A stretch of DNA of 64,000 bases from Glycomyces arizonensis DSM 44726 (GCF_000482705.1 NZ_AXWO01000007.1:241479-305478); one strand, 5' to 3'; positions 52,681 through 62,188 are shown, counted from the stretch's first letter. The notes: generated by a model not told the origin, from the sequence alone. Translations and numbers: made by a program.

Positions 52681-52792
52681 CATCGTGACTGCACGGTGCG
52701 ATCAATGCAGTGTGGTCAATGCGGCGTGAACCATACGGGCGGCGTGATCAACGCGGGTGATCGATCCGGGCGGTGCGGTCAATGCGCTGCGG
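52681..52792. repeat. Degenerate GGTCAATGCG repeats with a GH114-tail echo
   Basis: Five or more GCGRTCAATGC-like units between the convergent GGDEF and GH114 genes. At its left end 52682-52700 equals 52796-52814 (GH114 3' end) at 17 of 19 bases. Non-coding. Confidence 0.6.
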
Positions 52793-53731
52793 TCAATCGT
52801 GGCCGCACGGTGCGCTGATCGCGTCGAGCTCGACCGTCGTGACGTATCCGGTGAAGCCCTCCTCGGCGTAGCGCGCGCACGCCTCGGCCACGTTCGCCGG
52901 CTCCGTGGCGTAGTCCACCGCCAGCACGAGCTTGCCCGAAGCGGCGATCGCCCGCACGTGGTCGAGGTTCTCGCCGCACCACTCCGCCTCGCACGGCTCG
53001 TCGCTGTCCAGAAAGAACAGGTCCTCCACGCCGATCCCGTCGATCGACTCCATGTACCCGGGGAACTCCCGCAGCTCCGGCGCGTTCTGCGGCAGCACCT
53101 GAAAGCCCGGCCGCTCGGCCGCCGCGTAGTCGTCCACCGCGGCGATGAGGTCGACCATCTTGCGCGCCAAGGAATCCCGGTCCTCGCCGGGCACCAGCTC
53201 CAAATCGATCTCCTCATAGGCGTTCGGCACGTCCAGGTACACCCCGTCGAAGCCCGCCGCCAGCGCCCGATCCAGGCGCGGGCGCACCGCCAGGTCCCAC
53301 CACCGCTGGTCCCAGTACGCCACGAAATACTCGTCCGGCCAGTCGCCCCACCGGTTGAGCACCATGTCCGTGGCGGCCACCGCCGCGTACTCGGGCCGGT
53401 AGGTCTCGATCGAGCCCACCGTGAAGTACGCGTAGACGGCCTTGCCCGACTCGCGCAGTCCGGCGATCTCCTCGGCGGTGAAGTAGTCCTCCCCGCCGTC
53501 GCGCGCCAGGTCGACCACCGCGGCGTCGCCCTCGGCCGCGGCCAGCTCGGCGAGCCCGCCGTCCGCGTAGTCGGTCAGCTGGTACACCCAGCCCGCCGGC
53601 GCCTCACCGGCCTCCCCGCCCTCACTGCTCTCCCCGTCCGAGGGGTCGGCATCCGCACCGGCAGGGTCGGCGCCCGTGCAACCGGCGAGGAGGAACGGGA
53701 CGGCCAGCAGTGCCGCACGGAGTCGTCTCAT
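52793..53731 (-). CDS. GH114-like lipoprotein (endo-alpha-1,4-polygalactosaminidase type)
   Basis: 312 aa. Signal with lipobox 'PFLLAGC', then a Gly/Glu/Ser linker and a TIM-barrel glycosidase-like domain: 'WVYQLTDYADGGLAELAAA', 'VYAYFTVGSIETYRPEYAA', 'WWDLAVRPRLDRALAAGFDG', 'DGVYLDVPNAYEEIDLEL' and 'FQVLPQNAPELREFPGYME'. These are GH114/TM1410-type motifs with Asp in the 'YLD' strand. Proposed to cut galactosaminogalactan-like polymers at the cell surface; substrate not proven. ATGA overlap with the P1 peptidase gene. Confidence 0.85.
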   Translation of the reverse strand: MRRLRAALLAVPFLLAGCTGADPAGADADPSDGESSEGGEAGEAPAGWVYQLTDYADGGLAELAAAEGDAAVVDLARDGGEDYFTAEEIAGLRESGKAVYAYFTVGSIETYRPEYAAVAATDMVLNRWGDWPDEYFVAYWDQRWWDLAVRPRLDRALAAGFDGVYLDVPNAYEEIDLELVPGEDRDSLARKMVDLIAAVDDYAAAERPGFQVLPQNAPELREFPGYMESIDGIGVEDLFFLDSDEPCEAEWCGENLDHVRAIAASGKLVLAVDYATEPANVAEACARYAEEGFTGYVTTVELDAISAPCGHD

Positions 53732-54561
53732 GCCCCGCAGGCTAACCGCATCGTGCCGATCGCCTCGGCCACCGCCTCCACCACCAGTGCCCGGACCACA
53801 TCCGGCGAGGCCTCGACCCTCCCCGTCGCGGCCGCGACGAACGCGTCGCCGTCCATCCGCGTGTGCACCGGACTGATCGCCCTGGCCAGGCCGTCGTGCG
53901 CGCCTTGGGCGAGCAGGTGGCACTCGACCTTGTCCAACCGCGCGTTCGTCGCGACGAGCCCGATCGTGGTGTTGCGCCCGAACCCGACCGGGAAGCCCTC
54001 CGGCGTGAGCAGGCTCCGGTCGAGCGGCCCCGGCTCGCCGAAGGCGTTGACCGCCGCGACGGCGCTCACCACCAGCTCCCCGAGGCGCAGCGTGGCCGAG
54101 GCCAGGCCCGACGGCAGCGTGACCCCGCGCCACTGGCCGACCGTCGCCCCGCGCCCGGCGCCCACCGGCCCGGTGAGCGCGGCCTCACCGCTCTCGGCGT
54201 CCTCACACGCGGCATAGCCTTGGGCCGCTTGCGGGACGATGCCCGATCCGTCGAGGTCGTACAGGCCCAGCGTCGGCACGATCGGCACCGGCCCGCCCGG
54301 CGTGGCGACCCCGCGGCCGCGCTCGGCGAGCCACCGCACGACCCCGTCGGCGGCCGCCAGCCCGAACGCCGAGCCGCCGGTGAGCAGGACCGCGTCGATC
54401 CCGGCGTTCGACCGGACCGGATCGAGCAGCTCGATCTCCCGGGAGGCCGGGGCGCCGCCCCGCACCTCGCCCGACGCCAGGGTCGGCTCCGCGAACAGCA
54501 GCACCGTGCACCCGGTGCGCTCGCCCGTCCAATGGCCCGCTCGGACGCCCAACTCCAGCAT
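53728..54561 (-). CDS. P1-family (DmpA-like) peptidase
   Basis: 277 aa. 'GIDAVLLTGGSAFGLAAADG' and 'VVSAVAAVNAFGEPGPLDRS' with 'GRNTTIGLVATNARLDKVE': the last marks the autocleavage/nucleophile region of DmpA/OAT-fold hydrolases (Asn-Thr-Thr). Such enzymes are aminopeptidases or N-acyl-amino-acid hydrolases made as self-cleaved precursors. Cytoplasmic. Overlaps the next gene by 4 nt. Confidence 0.9.
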   Translation of the reverse strand: MLELGVRAGHWTGERTGCTVLLFAEPTLASGEVRGGAPASREIELLDPVRSNAGIDAVLLTGGSAFGLAAADGVVRWLAERGRGVATPGGPVPIVPTLGLYDLDGSGIVPQAAQGYAACEDAESGEAALTGPVGAGRGATVGQWRGVTLPSGLASATLRLGELVVSAVAAVNAFGEPGPLDRSLLTPEGFPVGFGRNTTIGLVATNARLDKVECHLLAQGAHDGLARAISPVHTRMDGDAFVAAATGRVEASPDVVRALVVEAVAEAIGTMRLACGA

Positions 54562-54699
54562 GGCGACAGACTACCGCCATCTGCGCGTAACGGTCCCGTC
54601 GAATTCGATAACCAAACGGTAACTCAGATCTTTGTAGACAGTGGTGCGCGATACATGTGACCCACGCAAAAACCCTGGATTTCCCGGGTGCACACCCCA

Positions 54700-54879
54700 T
54701 ATGATGGGTATCGAAGCCGGGAGGCACAGCGAAGAAGCGGCAATCCCGATCTGGCCTCAAGCCCCCGGTCCCGATGCGGAAGCATCGACCCGCCGCCGTC
54801 GACAATGGCGTCATCGACAAGCGGTCATCACCCCAAGAGAAATCCACTATCCGGCACACCCTGCCGGGAAGGAACAGCA
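54700..54879 (+). promoter_or_regulatory. Promoter and ~170-nt leader of the 72-aa gene
   Basis: TATGAT (54700-54705) is a good -10. The leader contains a CGATGC-GGAA-GCATCG hairpin (54772-54787, GNRA-type loop) and GTCGA/TCGAC complementarity around 54796-54816. Could be a structured regulatory leader; no known riboswitch class is recognised. The rest of 54562-54699 has no gene. Confidence 0.4.
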
Positions 54880-55098
54880 ATGAACAACGAGTTCGTAGGT
54901 GCATACCTCGCAGTCGACGCCGCCAACTCCGAGGCGCTCTCGGCGATGCCGAACGCTCCGGTCGTCGACGACGGCCGCGCGAACAAGCCTTACGTCGCCG
55001 GCGTCACCGCTCAGGACAAGGTCCGCTTCTCGACCGCCGCGGCCCTCCGCCGGATGGCCAACCGCGTCGAGCGCGGCTCCCTGACCCGCGCCGCCTAA
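54880..55098 (+). CDS. Small hypothetical protein, 72 aa
   Basis: ATG 54880 with GGGAAGGAA upstream. Sequence 'MNNEFVGAYLAVDAANSEAL' then 'DGRANKPYVAGVTAQDKVRF' and a basic helix 'AAALRRMANRVERGSLTRAA'. No signal peptide, TM or Cys. Not recognised. Long leader and good ribosome site suggest a regulated, well-expressed small protein. Confidence 0.65.
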   Translation: MNNEFVGAYLAVDAANSEALSAMPNAPVVDDGRANKPYVAGVTAQDKVRFSTAAALRRMANRVERGSLTRAA

Positions 55099-55251
55099 GA
55101 AGGCGAAGGCCTAAGCGCACCCACAAGGTGCCGGCCGGACTGCACAACTCAAGAAACACACACGCGACGCGCTGAGCCCCAGAGGCCAGCGCGTTTCGCC
55201 ATCCCCGGACGGGACCGCCTCCTCCAGCCGGGGCGCTCCGCGGACGGTGAC

Positions 55252-55292
55252 ACGGACGGGCCCCGACCGCGCAGCGGTCGGGGCCCGTCCGT
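55252..55292 (-). terminator. Strong terminator of the LPxTG gene
   Basis: Perfect 19-bp inverted repeat (55252-55270 with 55274-55292) with a 3-nt loop, 16 nt after the stop. Also convergent to the 72-aa gene, so it may act in both directions. Confidence 0.75.
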
Positions 55293-55308
55293 CGGGAAGA
55301 CCTTGCGG

Positions 55309-56943
55309 CTACCAGTCGGCGGCGGCCTTGCGGCGCCTGACGACGACGAACATGACCGCACCGGCGGCCAGGGCGGCGGCCGCGGCGGCGATGATGATCG
55401 TCATCGAGCCGCCGGTGACCGGCAGCTTGCCGGAAGCGTCGGCGTCATCGCCGCCTCCGATCATGTCGGCGGCGTTGACGCCGATCACCGCGAGGTTGCT
55501 CTCCAGGTCGCCGTCGAGGCTCTCCCCATCCTCGCCGCCGTAGATGGCGCCGACTTCGATCAGGCCATCGGTGGCCGTAGCGGCGTTGTTGACCTTGACC
55601 GTGAAGGTGAAGTCGAGCGTTTCGCCAGGAGCGAGCCGTTTGAAGTAGCAGGACAGGTCGAAGTGGTCGAGTTCGGAGTCGCTGCCGATGTACTCGTAGG
55701 CGCCGTCGAGCGAATCCTCATCGATACAGCTCCAGGCTCCTCCATCGCTGTCGATTCGCACGAGTTCGGTTCCGGCAGGGAGCTGAGCGCGCAAGTTGTA
55801 GGACCCGAAGCTGTCGACATAGTGGTATGCCGCCGCGGGCCCGTTGTTCGTGACCGGGACGGTGACGGTCACCTCGTCGCCTTCCGAGCCCTCGATGTTG
55901 GCCGAGGTGACCGCCAGATCGTAGGGATTCTCCGCGGTGACGATGTTGATCGTGCCCATGTAGGGGGCGTCGCCCTCGTCCGTGGGGCCGTCCCAGGTGT
56001 CCGTGGTCTTCAACGAGAACAGGTCGTCCGAGGCCTCGTCCCAGAACACGCCGCCGAAGTCGTCCTCCAGCGTCTGGGCATCCACCGTGTACACGTTGTA
56101 GTAGCAGGCGCAGAGGTCGATCGGTCCCGGAGCGTCTTCACTGATCGCGTAAGTGACCGGGCTGTCATCACTGAGGGTGAAGAGGCTGCCCTGCAGGTCC
56201 TGGAAGTGGGTGATGACGCAGGTTACGCCCCGATCGCTCCCCCAGCGGCCTTCCATGCAGTTGTCGTAGTCGGCGATGGCTTCGGCGCCTTCCAGGTCCA
56301 TTCCGACCCGGCTGAACGGGTCGCCGAACGCCACGACGACCGCCGCGGCCGTATCCGCGAGCGGACGCTCTTGGAGGAATACCGGAGAGACGTCGACAGT
56401 GCTGCCCGGGGAGACGCCTGTGACTTGCACATTGCCGTGCGTGAACGGTTTGTGTGGGTTCATGCCCGCGAAGTCGGTGACTTCGATGGTGCCGTAGTAC
56501 GGCTCGATGGGAACGCCCTCGATGGTCGCCGTGAGCGTGTACTCGTACACGCCGAGTTCGGCCTGTTCGGTGGGACCGTAGCCGATATTGTTGAAATAAG
56601 CGCTGTAACCGTTATGCGACACCTGTTCGCAATGGAAGCCGGTGCCCTCGGAGTACACCTCGCACTCGTTGTCCCCGACTTCGAGATCGAATTCGAATGT
56701 TCCAGCGGGAGCATCGATCGCCATGTCGATGGTGACGTTCGGATCGTTCTCGTAGATCTGTGCGATATCCACCGTGATCTGTCCCCAGTACAAATCCTCG
56801 GTGGGCATGACGAGACTCTCCAGCTCAGGAATGATCTCGGGTTCCGCGAGGTCTTGGGCGGAGGCGGGGAGGGCGGCGATTCCTGCTGCCAGGAGGCCTG
56901 CGGCGGCCGCGGCGGCGAGGCGCCGGGGTTGAAGGGGGGTCAT
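55309..56943 (-). CDS. LPxTG-anchored surface protein
   Basis: 544 aa from ATG 56943 (AAGGAAC upstream). N-terminal signal ('LAAAAAAGLLAAGIAALPAS', cleavage near SAQ). Long Asp/Glu-rich beta regions with six or more Cys; a DUF11-like stretch ('VTVTVPVTNNGPAAAYHYVD', 'ETLDFTFTVKVNNAATATDG'). Ends with 'KLPVTGGSMTIIIAAAAAAL', a hydrophobic helix and RRRK: a sortase sorting signal. Covalently attached to the wall by a sortase not in the window. Likely an adhesin or wall-structural protein. Confidence 0.88.
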   Translation of the reverse strand: MTPLQPRRLAAAAAAGLLAAGIAALPASAQDLAEPEIIPELESLVMPTEDLYWGQITVDIAQIYENDPNVTIDMAIDAPAGTFEFDLEVGDNECEVYSEGTGFHCEQVSHNGYSAYFNNIGYGPTEQAELGVYEYTLTATIEGVPIEPYYGTIEVTDFAGMNPHKPFTHGNVQVTGVSPGSTVDVSPVFLQERPLADTAAAVVVAFGDPFSRVGMDLEGAEAIADYDNCMEGRWGSDRGVTCVITHFQDLQGSLFTLSDDSPVTYAISEDAPGPIDLCACYYNVYTVDAQTLEDDFGGVFWDEASDDLFSLKTTDTWDGPTDEGDAPYMGTINIVTAENPYDLAVTSANIEGSEGDEVTVTVPVTNNGPAAAYHYVDSFGSYNLRAQLPAGTELVRIDSDGGAWSCIDEDSLDGAYEYIGSDSELDHFDLSCYFKRLAPGETLDFTFTVKVNNAATATDGLIEVGAIYGGEDGESLDGDLESNLAVIGVNAADMIGGGDDADASGKLPVTGGSMTIIIAAAAAALAAGAVMFVVVRRRKAAADW

Positions 56944-57083
56944 GGAGTTCCTTGTTCTGTTGATCGGTGAAATTCGGCGGGGCTTGCCGGAGAGATGAGA
57001 GGGGCTTCCCGAATCAACACGCGCCTCATCCGCCACCGGTTGCATCCGCTTGCCGAGCGGCACTCCGGCTTCCGGGCGACGCA

Positions 57084-57120
57084 CTGAGGGCGCTCGGCTC
57101 GATGAGCCGGGCGCCCTCGG
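57084..57120 (-). terminator. glyA terminator
   Basis: GAGGGCGCTCGGCTC-GAT-GAGCCGGGCGCCCTC hairpin core (57086-57100 with 57104-57118, one G-T pair), extended by two pairs, 23 nt after the stop. Confidence 0.7.
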
Positions 57121-57143
57121 TTATGGCCTTGTGTCGCTTGCCC

Positions 57144-58418
57144 TCAGGCGCGCCAGCCCGGGATGGGGTAGGCCTTGCAGAACTCGCGGATCTCGCCGGC
57201 GACGACGTCCAGTTCGGCGTCCTTCTCGGCCTTCGCGGCACTGATCGCGCGGTCGATCCAGTTCGCCACCAGCTCCATGTCGCCCTCGGTCATGCCGCGG
57301 GTGGTCACGGCCGCCGTGCCGATGCGCAGGCCCGAGGGGTCGAACGGCTTCCTCTGGTCGAACGGCACCGTGTTGAAGTTCAGCTCGATCCCGGCCCTGT
57401 CCAGGGCCTTCGCCGCGGGCTTCCCGCCGATCTCCTTGCCGGTCAGGTCCACCAGGATCAGGTGGTTGTCCGTGCCGCCCGAGACCAGGTCGTACCCGCG
57501 GTCGTTCAGCGCCGAGGCCAGCGCCTTCGCGTTCGCCACGATCTGGTGCGCGTAGGCGCGGAACGACTCGCGGGCCGCCTCGCGCAGCGCCACGGCGATC
57601 GCCGCCGTCGTGTGGTTGTGCGGGCCGCCCTGGAGGCCCGGGAAGACCGCCTTGTCGATCGCCTTCGCGTGCTCGGCGTCGGTCATGATCATCGCCCCGC
57701 GCGGGCCGCGCAGCGTCTTGTGCGTCGTGGTCGTGATGACCGGCGCGTGCCCCACCGGGCTCGGGTGCGCCCCGCCCGCGACGAGCCCGGCGATGTGGGC
57801 GATGTCGGCCATGAGCACCGCGTCCACCTCGGCGGCGATCGCGGCGAAGCCCTCGAAGTCGATCGTGCGCGGGATCGCGGTCCCGCCGCAGATCATCAGC
57901 TTCGGGCGCTCCTTGCGGGCGACCTCGGCGACCTCGTCGAGGTCGATGCGGCCGGTGTCCTTGCGGACCCCGTAGTGCACGGCGTTGAACCACTTGCCCG
58001 TCGCCGAGACGCTCCAGCCGTGCGTCAGGTGCCCGCCCATCGGCAGGCCCATGCCCAGCACGGTATCGCCCGGCTTGAGGAACGCCAGGTAGACGGCGAG
58101 GTTCGCGGGGCTCCCCGAGTAGGGCTGCACGTTGGCGTGCTCGACGCCGAACAGCTCCTTGGCGCGGGCGATCGCCAGCTCCTCGACCTCGTCGATGAAC
58201 TGCTGGCCCTCGTAGTAGCGCTTCTTGGCGTAGCCCTCGGAGTACTTGTTCGTCAGGATGGACCCGGTGGCCTCCATGACCGCCTCGGAGACGTAGTTCT
58301 CGGAGGCGATGAGCCGGATCTTCTCTGACTCCCGGCGTCCCTCGGCCTCGATGAGCCGCTCGATCTCCGGGTCGGCGGCCGCGAGGTTCGCGGTGAGGGC
58401 CTCGTAGGCGTCAGTCAT
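57144..58418 (-). CDS. glyA: Serine hydroxymethyltransferase
   Basis: 424 aa. 'IRLIASENYVSEAVMEATGS', 'NKYSEGYAKKRYYEGQQFID', 'VQPYSGSPANLAVYLAFLKP' and 'TTTTHKTLRGPRGAMIM' with the PLP-binding Lys. Converts serine and tetrahydrofolate to glycine and methylene-tetrahydrofolate. AAGGAG upstream of ATG 58418. Minor oddity: 'ICGGTAIPRTIDF' where many SHMTs have AGxSAYPRxIDF. Confidence 0.96.
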   Translation of the reverse strand: MTDAYEALTANLAAADPEIERLIEAEGRRESEKIRLIASENYVSEAVMEATGSILTNKYSEGYAKKRYYEGQQFIDEVEELAIARAKELFGVEHANVQPYSGSPANLAVYLAFLKPGDTVLGMGLPMGGHLTHGWSVSATGKWFNAVHYGVRKDTGRIDLDEVAEVARKERPKLMICGGTAIPRTIDFEGFAAIAAEVDAVLMADIAHIAGLVAGGAHPSPVGHAPVITTTTHKTLRGPRGAMIMTDAEHAKAIDKAVFPGLQGGPHNHTTAAIAVALREAARESFRAYAHQIVANAKALASALNDRGYDLVSGGTDNHLILVDLTGKEIGGKPAAKALDRAGIELNFNTVPFDQRKPFDPSGLRIGTAAVTTRGMTEGDMELVANWIDRAISAAKAEKDAELDVVAGEIREFCKAYPIPGWRA

Positions 58419-58599
58419 TTATGCTCCTTGTCGATCGGCATGGTCGAGCACGGCGACCGGGCAGGTGGCCTTGACATACCGAGCATAACCGGCCCCAGCG
58501 GCCCGGTTCAGCTGCGTTTCCCCCGCCTGTGATGCCCGTCCGCTGTGACGCGATCGGCCGTGCGAGACTCCATTGCGTACACGCAGTACGGTGCGATGT

Positions 58600-59784
58600 A
58601 TGTCACCTAAACCTGCGACCAGCGCGCTCGGCCTCGGCTTCGCCGTCGCCGCCACCGCCGCGCTGGCCCAGCTCGGACTCGCCTACGGCTTCGGGCTGCT
58701 GTCCTGGGCCGACGCCGCCCCCGGCTCGGCCGACCCCGTCCTCGACTACCGCTGGAACGCCAACCTCGCCTGGGTCGTCTGGTTCTCGGCCGCCTCCTGC
58801 GTGGTCGGCGGCATGGCCTCGGGCGTCATCGGCAGCCGCGGCGCGGCGTCCGGCTCGTCGGCCGTGCGCGTCGGCGCGGTCTTCGCCGCCGCGGTCGGCG
58901 CGTTCGCCATCGGCCCGCTCGTGGCCCTGTCCGCCCAGCAGAGCGCCGCGTCCTCCTCCTTCCCCACCGATCCCCTCCTCGCCGCGGGCGTCGGCGCCGC
59001 CGTCGGCTTCGTGCTCACCCTCATCGGCCTGGGCTCGCGCGCCGTCGCGGTCAACGTCGGCGCCTCGGTCGCCCTGATCTGGCTCCTGGCGGTCCTGGCG
59101 ACGTTCACCGACATCGGCGACCCGGCCACGCCCGTCACCGAGCTGGCGGTGTGGGGCTCGTGGGCGAGCCCCGACTCGGCCCTGGGGCGCCGCGGCCTCT
59201 CGATCGCGGTGCCGTTCGTGATCGGCTCGGCCCTCATCGGCATCGTCGTCGCCGCCATCGCCCGGCGCGGCCCCATCACCAACTCCGGCTACCGGATCGC
59301 CGCGGCCTCGGGCATCGCCGGACCGCTCATCGTCACCGTCGCCCATCTCGCCGACCCCTCCCAGGCCGACAACCCGGTCATCCTCGTCGGCCCCTACGCG
59401 GCCATCGCCGGGCTCCTCGGCTCGCTGATCGTCTCGGCGATCCCCCGCGCGGGCGGACAGGTCGACGACGCGCCCGAGACCTCCGAGGCGACCGACCGGA
59501 TCGAGCCCGCGCCGGGCTGGACCGTGCCCGAGGCGCCCGGCTCGGCCTACTCGGGCACGAAGGCGGGCGACACGAAGGACCTGCCCGCCGAGGACGCTCC
59601 CGCCGACCCCGACGTCGACTGGGTACAGGAGCTCAAGCCGGTGGGCGAGGGCGGCACCCTCACCGCCGACGCGGACACCAAGACCGAGGCGAAGGCAAAG
59701 CCGAAGCGGACCAGGAAGGCCGCGAAGCGGACCCGGCGCAAGCTCGCCGACACCGAGTCCGACGCGGAGAAGGAGGAGTCCTAG
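58600..59784 (+). CDS. Multi-TM membrane protein with charged tail
   Basis: 394 aa from ATG 58600. About six to seven hydrophobic segments ('ALGLGFAVAATAALAQLGLA', 'VRVGAVFAAAVGAFAIGPLV', 'GIAGPLIVTVAHLADPSQAD') in residues 1-300, then a cytoplasmic Lys/Arg/Glu/Ala tail ('KAKPKRTRKAAKRTRRKLAD'). Little leader is available, so it may be nearly leaderless. Looks like an uncharacterised actinobacterial membrane protein. Its stop overlaps the convergent ligase stop by 4 nt. Confidence 0.82.
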   Translation: MSPKPATSALGLGFAVAATAALAQLGLAYGFGLLSWADAAPGSADPVLDYRWNANLAWVVWFSAASCVVGGMASGVIGSRGAASGSSAVRVGAVFAAAVGAFAIGPLVALSAQQSAASSSFPTDPLLAAGVGAAVGFVLTLIGLGSRAVAVNVGASVALIWLLAVLATFTDIGDPATPVTELAVWGSWASPDSALGRRGLSIAVPFVIGSALIGIVVAAIARRGPITNSGYRIAAASGIAGPLIVTVAHLADPSQADNPVILVGPYAAIAGLLGSLIVSAIPRAGGQVDDAPETSEATDRIEPAPGWTVPEAPGSAYSGTKAGDTKDLPAEDAPADPDVDWVQELKPVGEGGTLTADADTKTEAKAKPKRTRKAAKRTRRKLADTESDAEKEES

Positions 59785-61277
59785 ACCTCCCATTCGTGGA
59801 CCGGACGGCCGTCGGCCGACTGGGCCGCGTAGTCGAGCACCATCGCCCGCAGCGCGTCGCCCCGCTCCAGGCGCTGCCGGTGCTCGGCCACCTGCACTCT
59901 GGCGACCTGCCAGGACGCGCCGTTGACTCCCCGGCGGCACCGCTGCTCGATCACCCCGAGGAAGCGCTCGGCGTCGCCGCGGACCACGCCCAAAGACGCG
60001 AGCCCCTCGGCCGCCAGCGGCAGCAGCTCCTCCAGCACCAGCGTCCGGGCCGGGACGCGGCCGCGCCCCGGCCACACCTGGTCGGCCTGGATGCCGTGCC
60101 TGGCCGCGGCGTGGAAGTTCGCCGTCGCGTCGGCGAAGTCGAGCCCGTCGGACAGCTGCTCGTCGCGCTCGGCGAAGTACACCGTGAGCCCGTAGAACAG
60201 CGCCATGTTCGCGCAGATGTCGACCGGCGTCGGCCCGGCCGGGAGCACCCGGTTCTCCACGCGCAGATGCGGGCGGCCCGCCCTGATGTCGTAGACCGGG
60301 CGGTTCCACCGGTAGATGGTGCCGTTGTGGAAGCGCAGCTCCTGCAGGGACGGCACGCCGCCGTCCGCGACCACTGCGAGCGGGTCCTCGTTGCCGCACA
60401 GCGGTAAAAGCGGCGCGAAGTGACGGTAGTTCTCGTCGAACAGGTCCAGGGCGCTGTCGATCCAGCGCTCCCCGAACCAGGCCCGCGGCATCGCCCCCGC
60501 CGCGCGCTCGTCGGCGCGGCGCGTGTCGGTGCCCTGCTCGAACAGGACGATGCGGGTCTCGGCCCACAGCTGCCGCCCGAACAGGTAGGGGGAGTTGGCC
60601 CCGAGCGCCACCTGGATCCCCGCCAGGGCCTGCGCGGTGTTCCAGTAGCGGTGGAAGCCGTCGGGGTCGACCTGGAGGTGGAACTGCACGGAGGTGTTGG
60701 CCGACTCGGGGGCGATGTTGGGGCACGAGAAGTCGACCGACTCGGCCCCGGTGATGTCGATGTGGACGTCCTCGCCGCGCGCGGCCATGATCCCGTCGTT
60801 GAGGACCCGGTAGCGCTTGGCGCTCGAGAGCGAGTCGATTCTCATGTGGCCGGTGAACAGGGTCGGCATCGTGCCGATGGGGCAGCAGTGGACGCCGGCC
60901 TTGTCGGCGGCCTCGCGCACCTCGGAGAGGATGACGGCCAGATCGCTCTCGTACCAGGAGACCCCGGCGCCGTCGAGCATCCTGGGGGGAAGGTTCAGTT
61001 CGATGTTGAAGGCGCCCAGCTCATGCTGCGCGCTGTAGAGGGCCTCCTCGTCGACGGTGGTGTGCAGGTACTGCAGGACGGCCTCGTTCGCGAACGCCGG
61101 ATCCCCGCTCCGCTCAAGGAGGTCGAGTTCCAGTTCGATGCCGGTGAGGGGCCGTCCCCGGTCGAGCCGCCGATCGGCCAGGAGCTGCGCGAGGGCTTCT
61201 CGTCCTGCTTGGAGCTTCGCTCGGTACGCGGATTGATTCCAGTGCGCCAAGGCAGAACCGCTCACCTCGTCGCCCAT
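59781..61277 (-). CDS. Glutamate-cysteine ligase family (GCS2) protein
   Basis: 498 aa from ATG 61277 (GGGGAGGAA upstream). 'LTGIELELDLLERSG' (E-x-E metal/ATP site), 'SAQHELGAFNIELNLPPRML', 'NTSVQFHLQVDP' and 'HLRVENRVLPAGPTPVDICA' fit GCS2-type ATP-dependent carboxylate-amine ligases, COG2170-like. Could make gamma-glutamyl compounds; actinobacteria normally use mycothiol, so a true GshA role is doubtful. Confidence 0.86.
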   Translation of the reverse strand: MGDEVSGSALAHWNQSAYRAKLQAGREALAQLLADRRLDRGRPLTGIELELDLLERSGDPAFANEAVLQYLHTTVDEEALYSAQHELGAFNIELNLPPRMLDGAGVSWYESDLAVILSEVREAADKAGVHCCPIGTMPTLFTGHMRIDSLSSAKRYRVLNDGIMAARGEDVHIDITGAESVDFSCPNIAPESANTSVQFHLQVDPDGFHRYWNTAQALAGIQVALGANSPYLFGRQLWAETRIVLFEQGTDTRRADERAAGAMPRAWFGERWIDSALDLFDENYRHFAPLLPLCGNEDPLAVVADGGVPSLQELRFHNGTIYRWNRPVYDIRAGRPHLRVENRVLPAGPTPVDICANMALFYGLTVYFAERDEQLSDGLDFADATANFHAAARHGIQADQVWPGRGRVPARTLVLEELLPLAAEGLASLGVVRGDAERFLGVIEQRCRRGVNGASWQVARVQVAEHRQRLERGDALRAMVLDYAAQSADGRPVHEWEV

Positions 61278-61482
61278 GTTTTCCTCCCCAGGAATCGATG
61301 GTCTATCAACTTTAAGCGGTAGGTCACTTCACGGCTACCAAGAGAAATGCCAGTTCGTCCCAAATGCTCGGTTCACGCACATATTAGGGATCGGTCACTC
61401 CCAGTGGTGTCAAAAGGTTGACACAATCGGGTCTCACTTGGCAACCGTGGGTGCGCTACCAGCGGATGGGTAGTATCAGCGC

Positions 61483-62187
61483 GTGACCGAACAGCGCCCA
61501 TCACGGCCGGGCCGGGCCGATTTCCTCGCCGCCAACCGGGGCGGCGGCATGCTCACCATGCTCGACCAGCGCGGCGGGGCAGCGTTCGCCTCGCTCGCAT
61601 GGCGACTCGGCCTCAAGCCGACCCACTTGACGCTGCTCAACCTGGTCCTCGGACTGGCCGCCTCGGCGGGCGTCATCGCCTACATCCCGGCCGCGCGGGA
61701 CGGCGCTCCATGGTGGCCGGTGGCGCTCGCCGCGCTCGTGCTGTGGAAGATCGCCTACATGCTCGACTGCGCCGACGGCCAGCTCGCCCGCGTCACGAAG
61801 ACCGGCTCCGAGGCGGGCGCCCGCGTCGACATCCTGTGCGACGTGGCGATCCAGACGTCGGTGGTCGCGGTCGTCGTGTCGGTGGTCGACGCCTACACGC
61901 CGAGCGTGCCCGCGTGGGCCGGCGCGGCCTTCGCGGCGCTGTGGATGACGAACCTCGTCACCGCCGTGATGGCCAAAGAGGACGACGGCGTCTCGCTCGT
62001 CAGATCGACCAGCCTGGCGGTGCGCCTGATCAAGCTCGTGCGCGACTACGGCTTCGTCATCATCGTCATCGCCCTCGCCCTGCTGTGGCCCGACGCGATG
62101 GCCGCGGTCATGCTGTTCTTCGGCGCGGTCAACGCCCTGTTCCTCCTGGCGAGCATCGCCGCCGCCTCCCGCGCCACGCTCCGCTGA
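61483..62187 (+). CDS. CDP-alcohol phosphatidyltransferase
   Basis: 234 aa from GTG 61483. The full family motif is present: DCADG-QL-AR, eight residues, G-ARV-D-ILC-D at ~95-117. Six hydrophobic segments. Forms a phosphodiester-linked membrane lipid or soluble product (phosphatidylinositol-phosphate, glycerol-phosphate or similar). Followed directly by an AT-rich block. Confidence 0.93.
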   Translation: MTEQRPSRPGRADFLAANRGGGMLTMLDQRGGAAFASLAWRLGLKPTHLTLLNLVLGLAASAGVIAYIPAARDGAPWWPVALAALVLWKIAYMLDCADGQLARVTKTGSEAGARVDILCDVAIQTSVVAVVVSVVDAYTPSVPAWAGAAFAALWMTNLVTAVMAKEDDGVSLVRSTSLAVRLIKLVRDYGFVIIVIALALLWPDAMAAVMLFFGAVNALFLLASIAAASRATLR

Positions 62188-62188
62188 A

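Noticed and set aside
54700..54879. c-di-AMP (ydaO) riboswitch before the 72-aa gene
   Set aside because: The conserved GGGAG...GAACC and GGGGTGAATC elements are not visible.
58419..58599. Glycine or THF riboswitch before glyA
   Set aside because: No recognisable conserved core; only about 100 nt are available before the divergent promoter.
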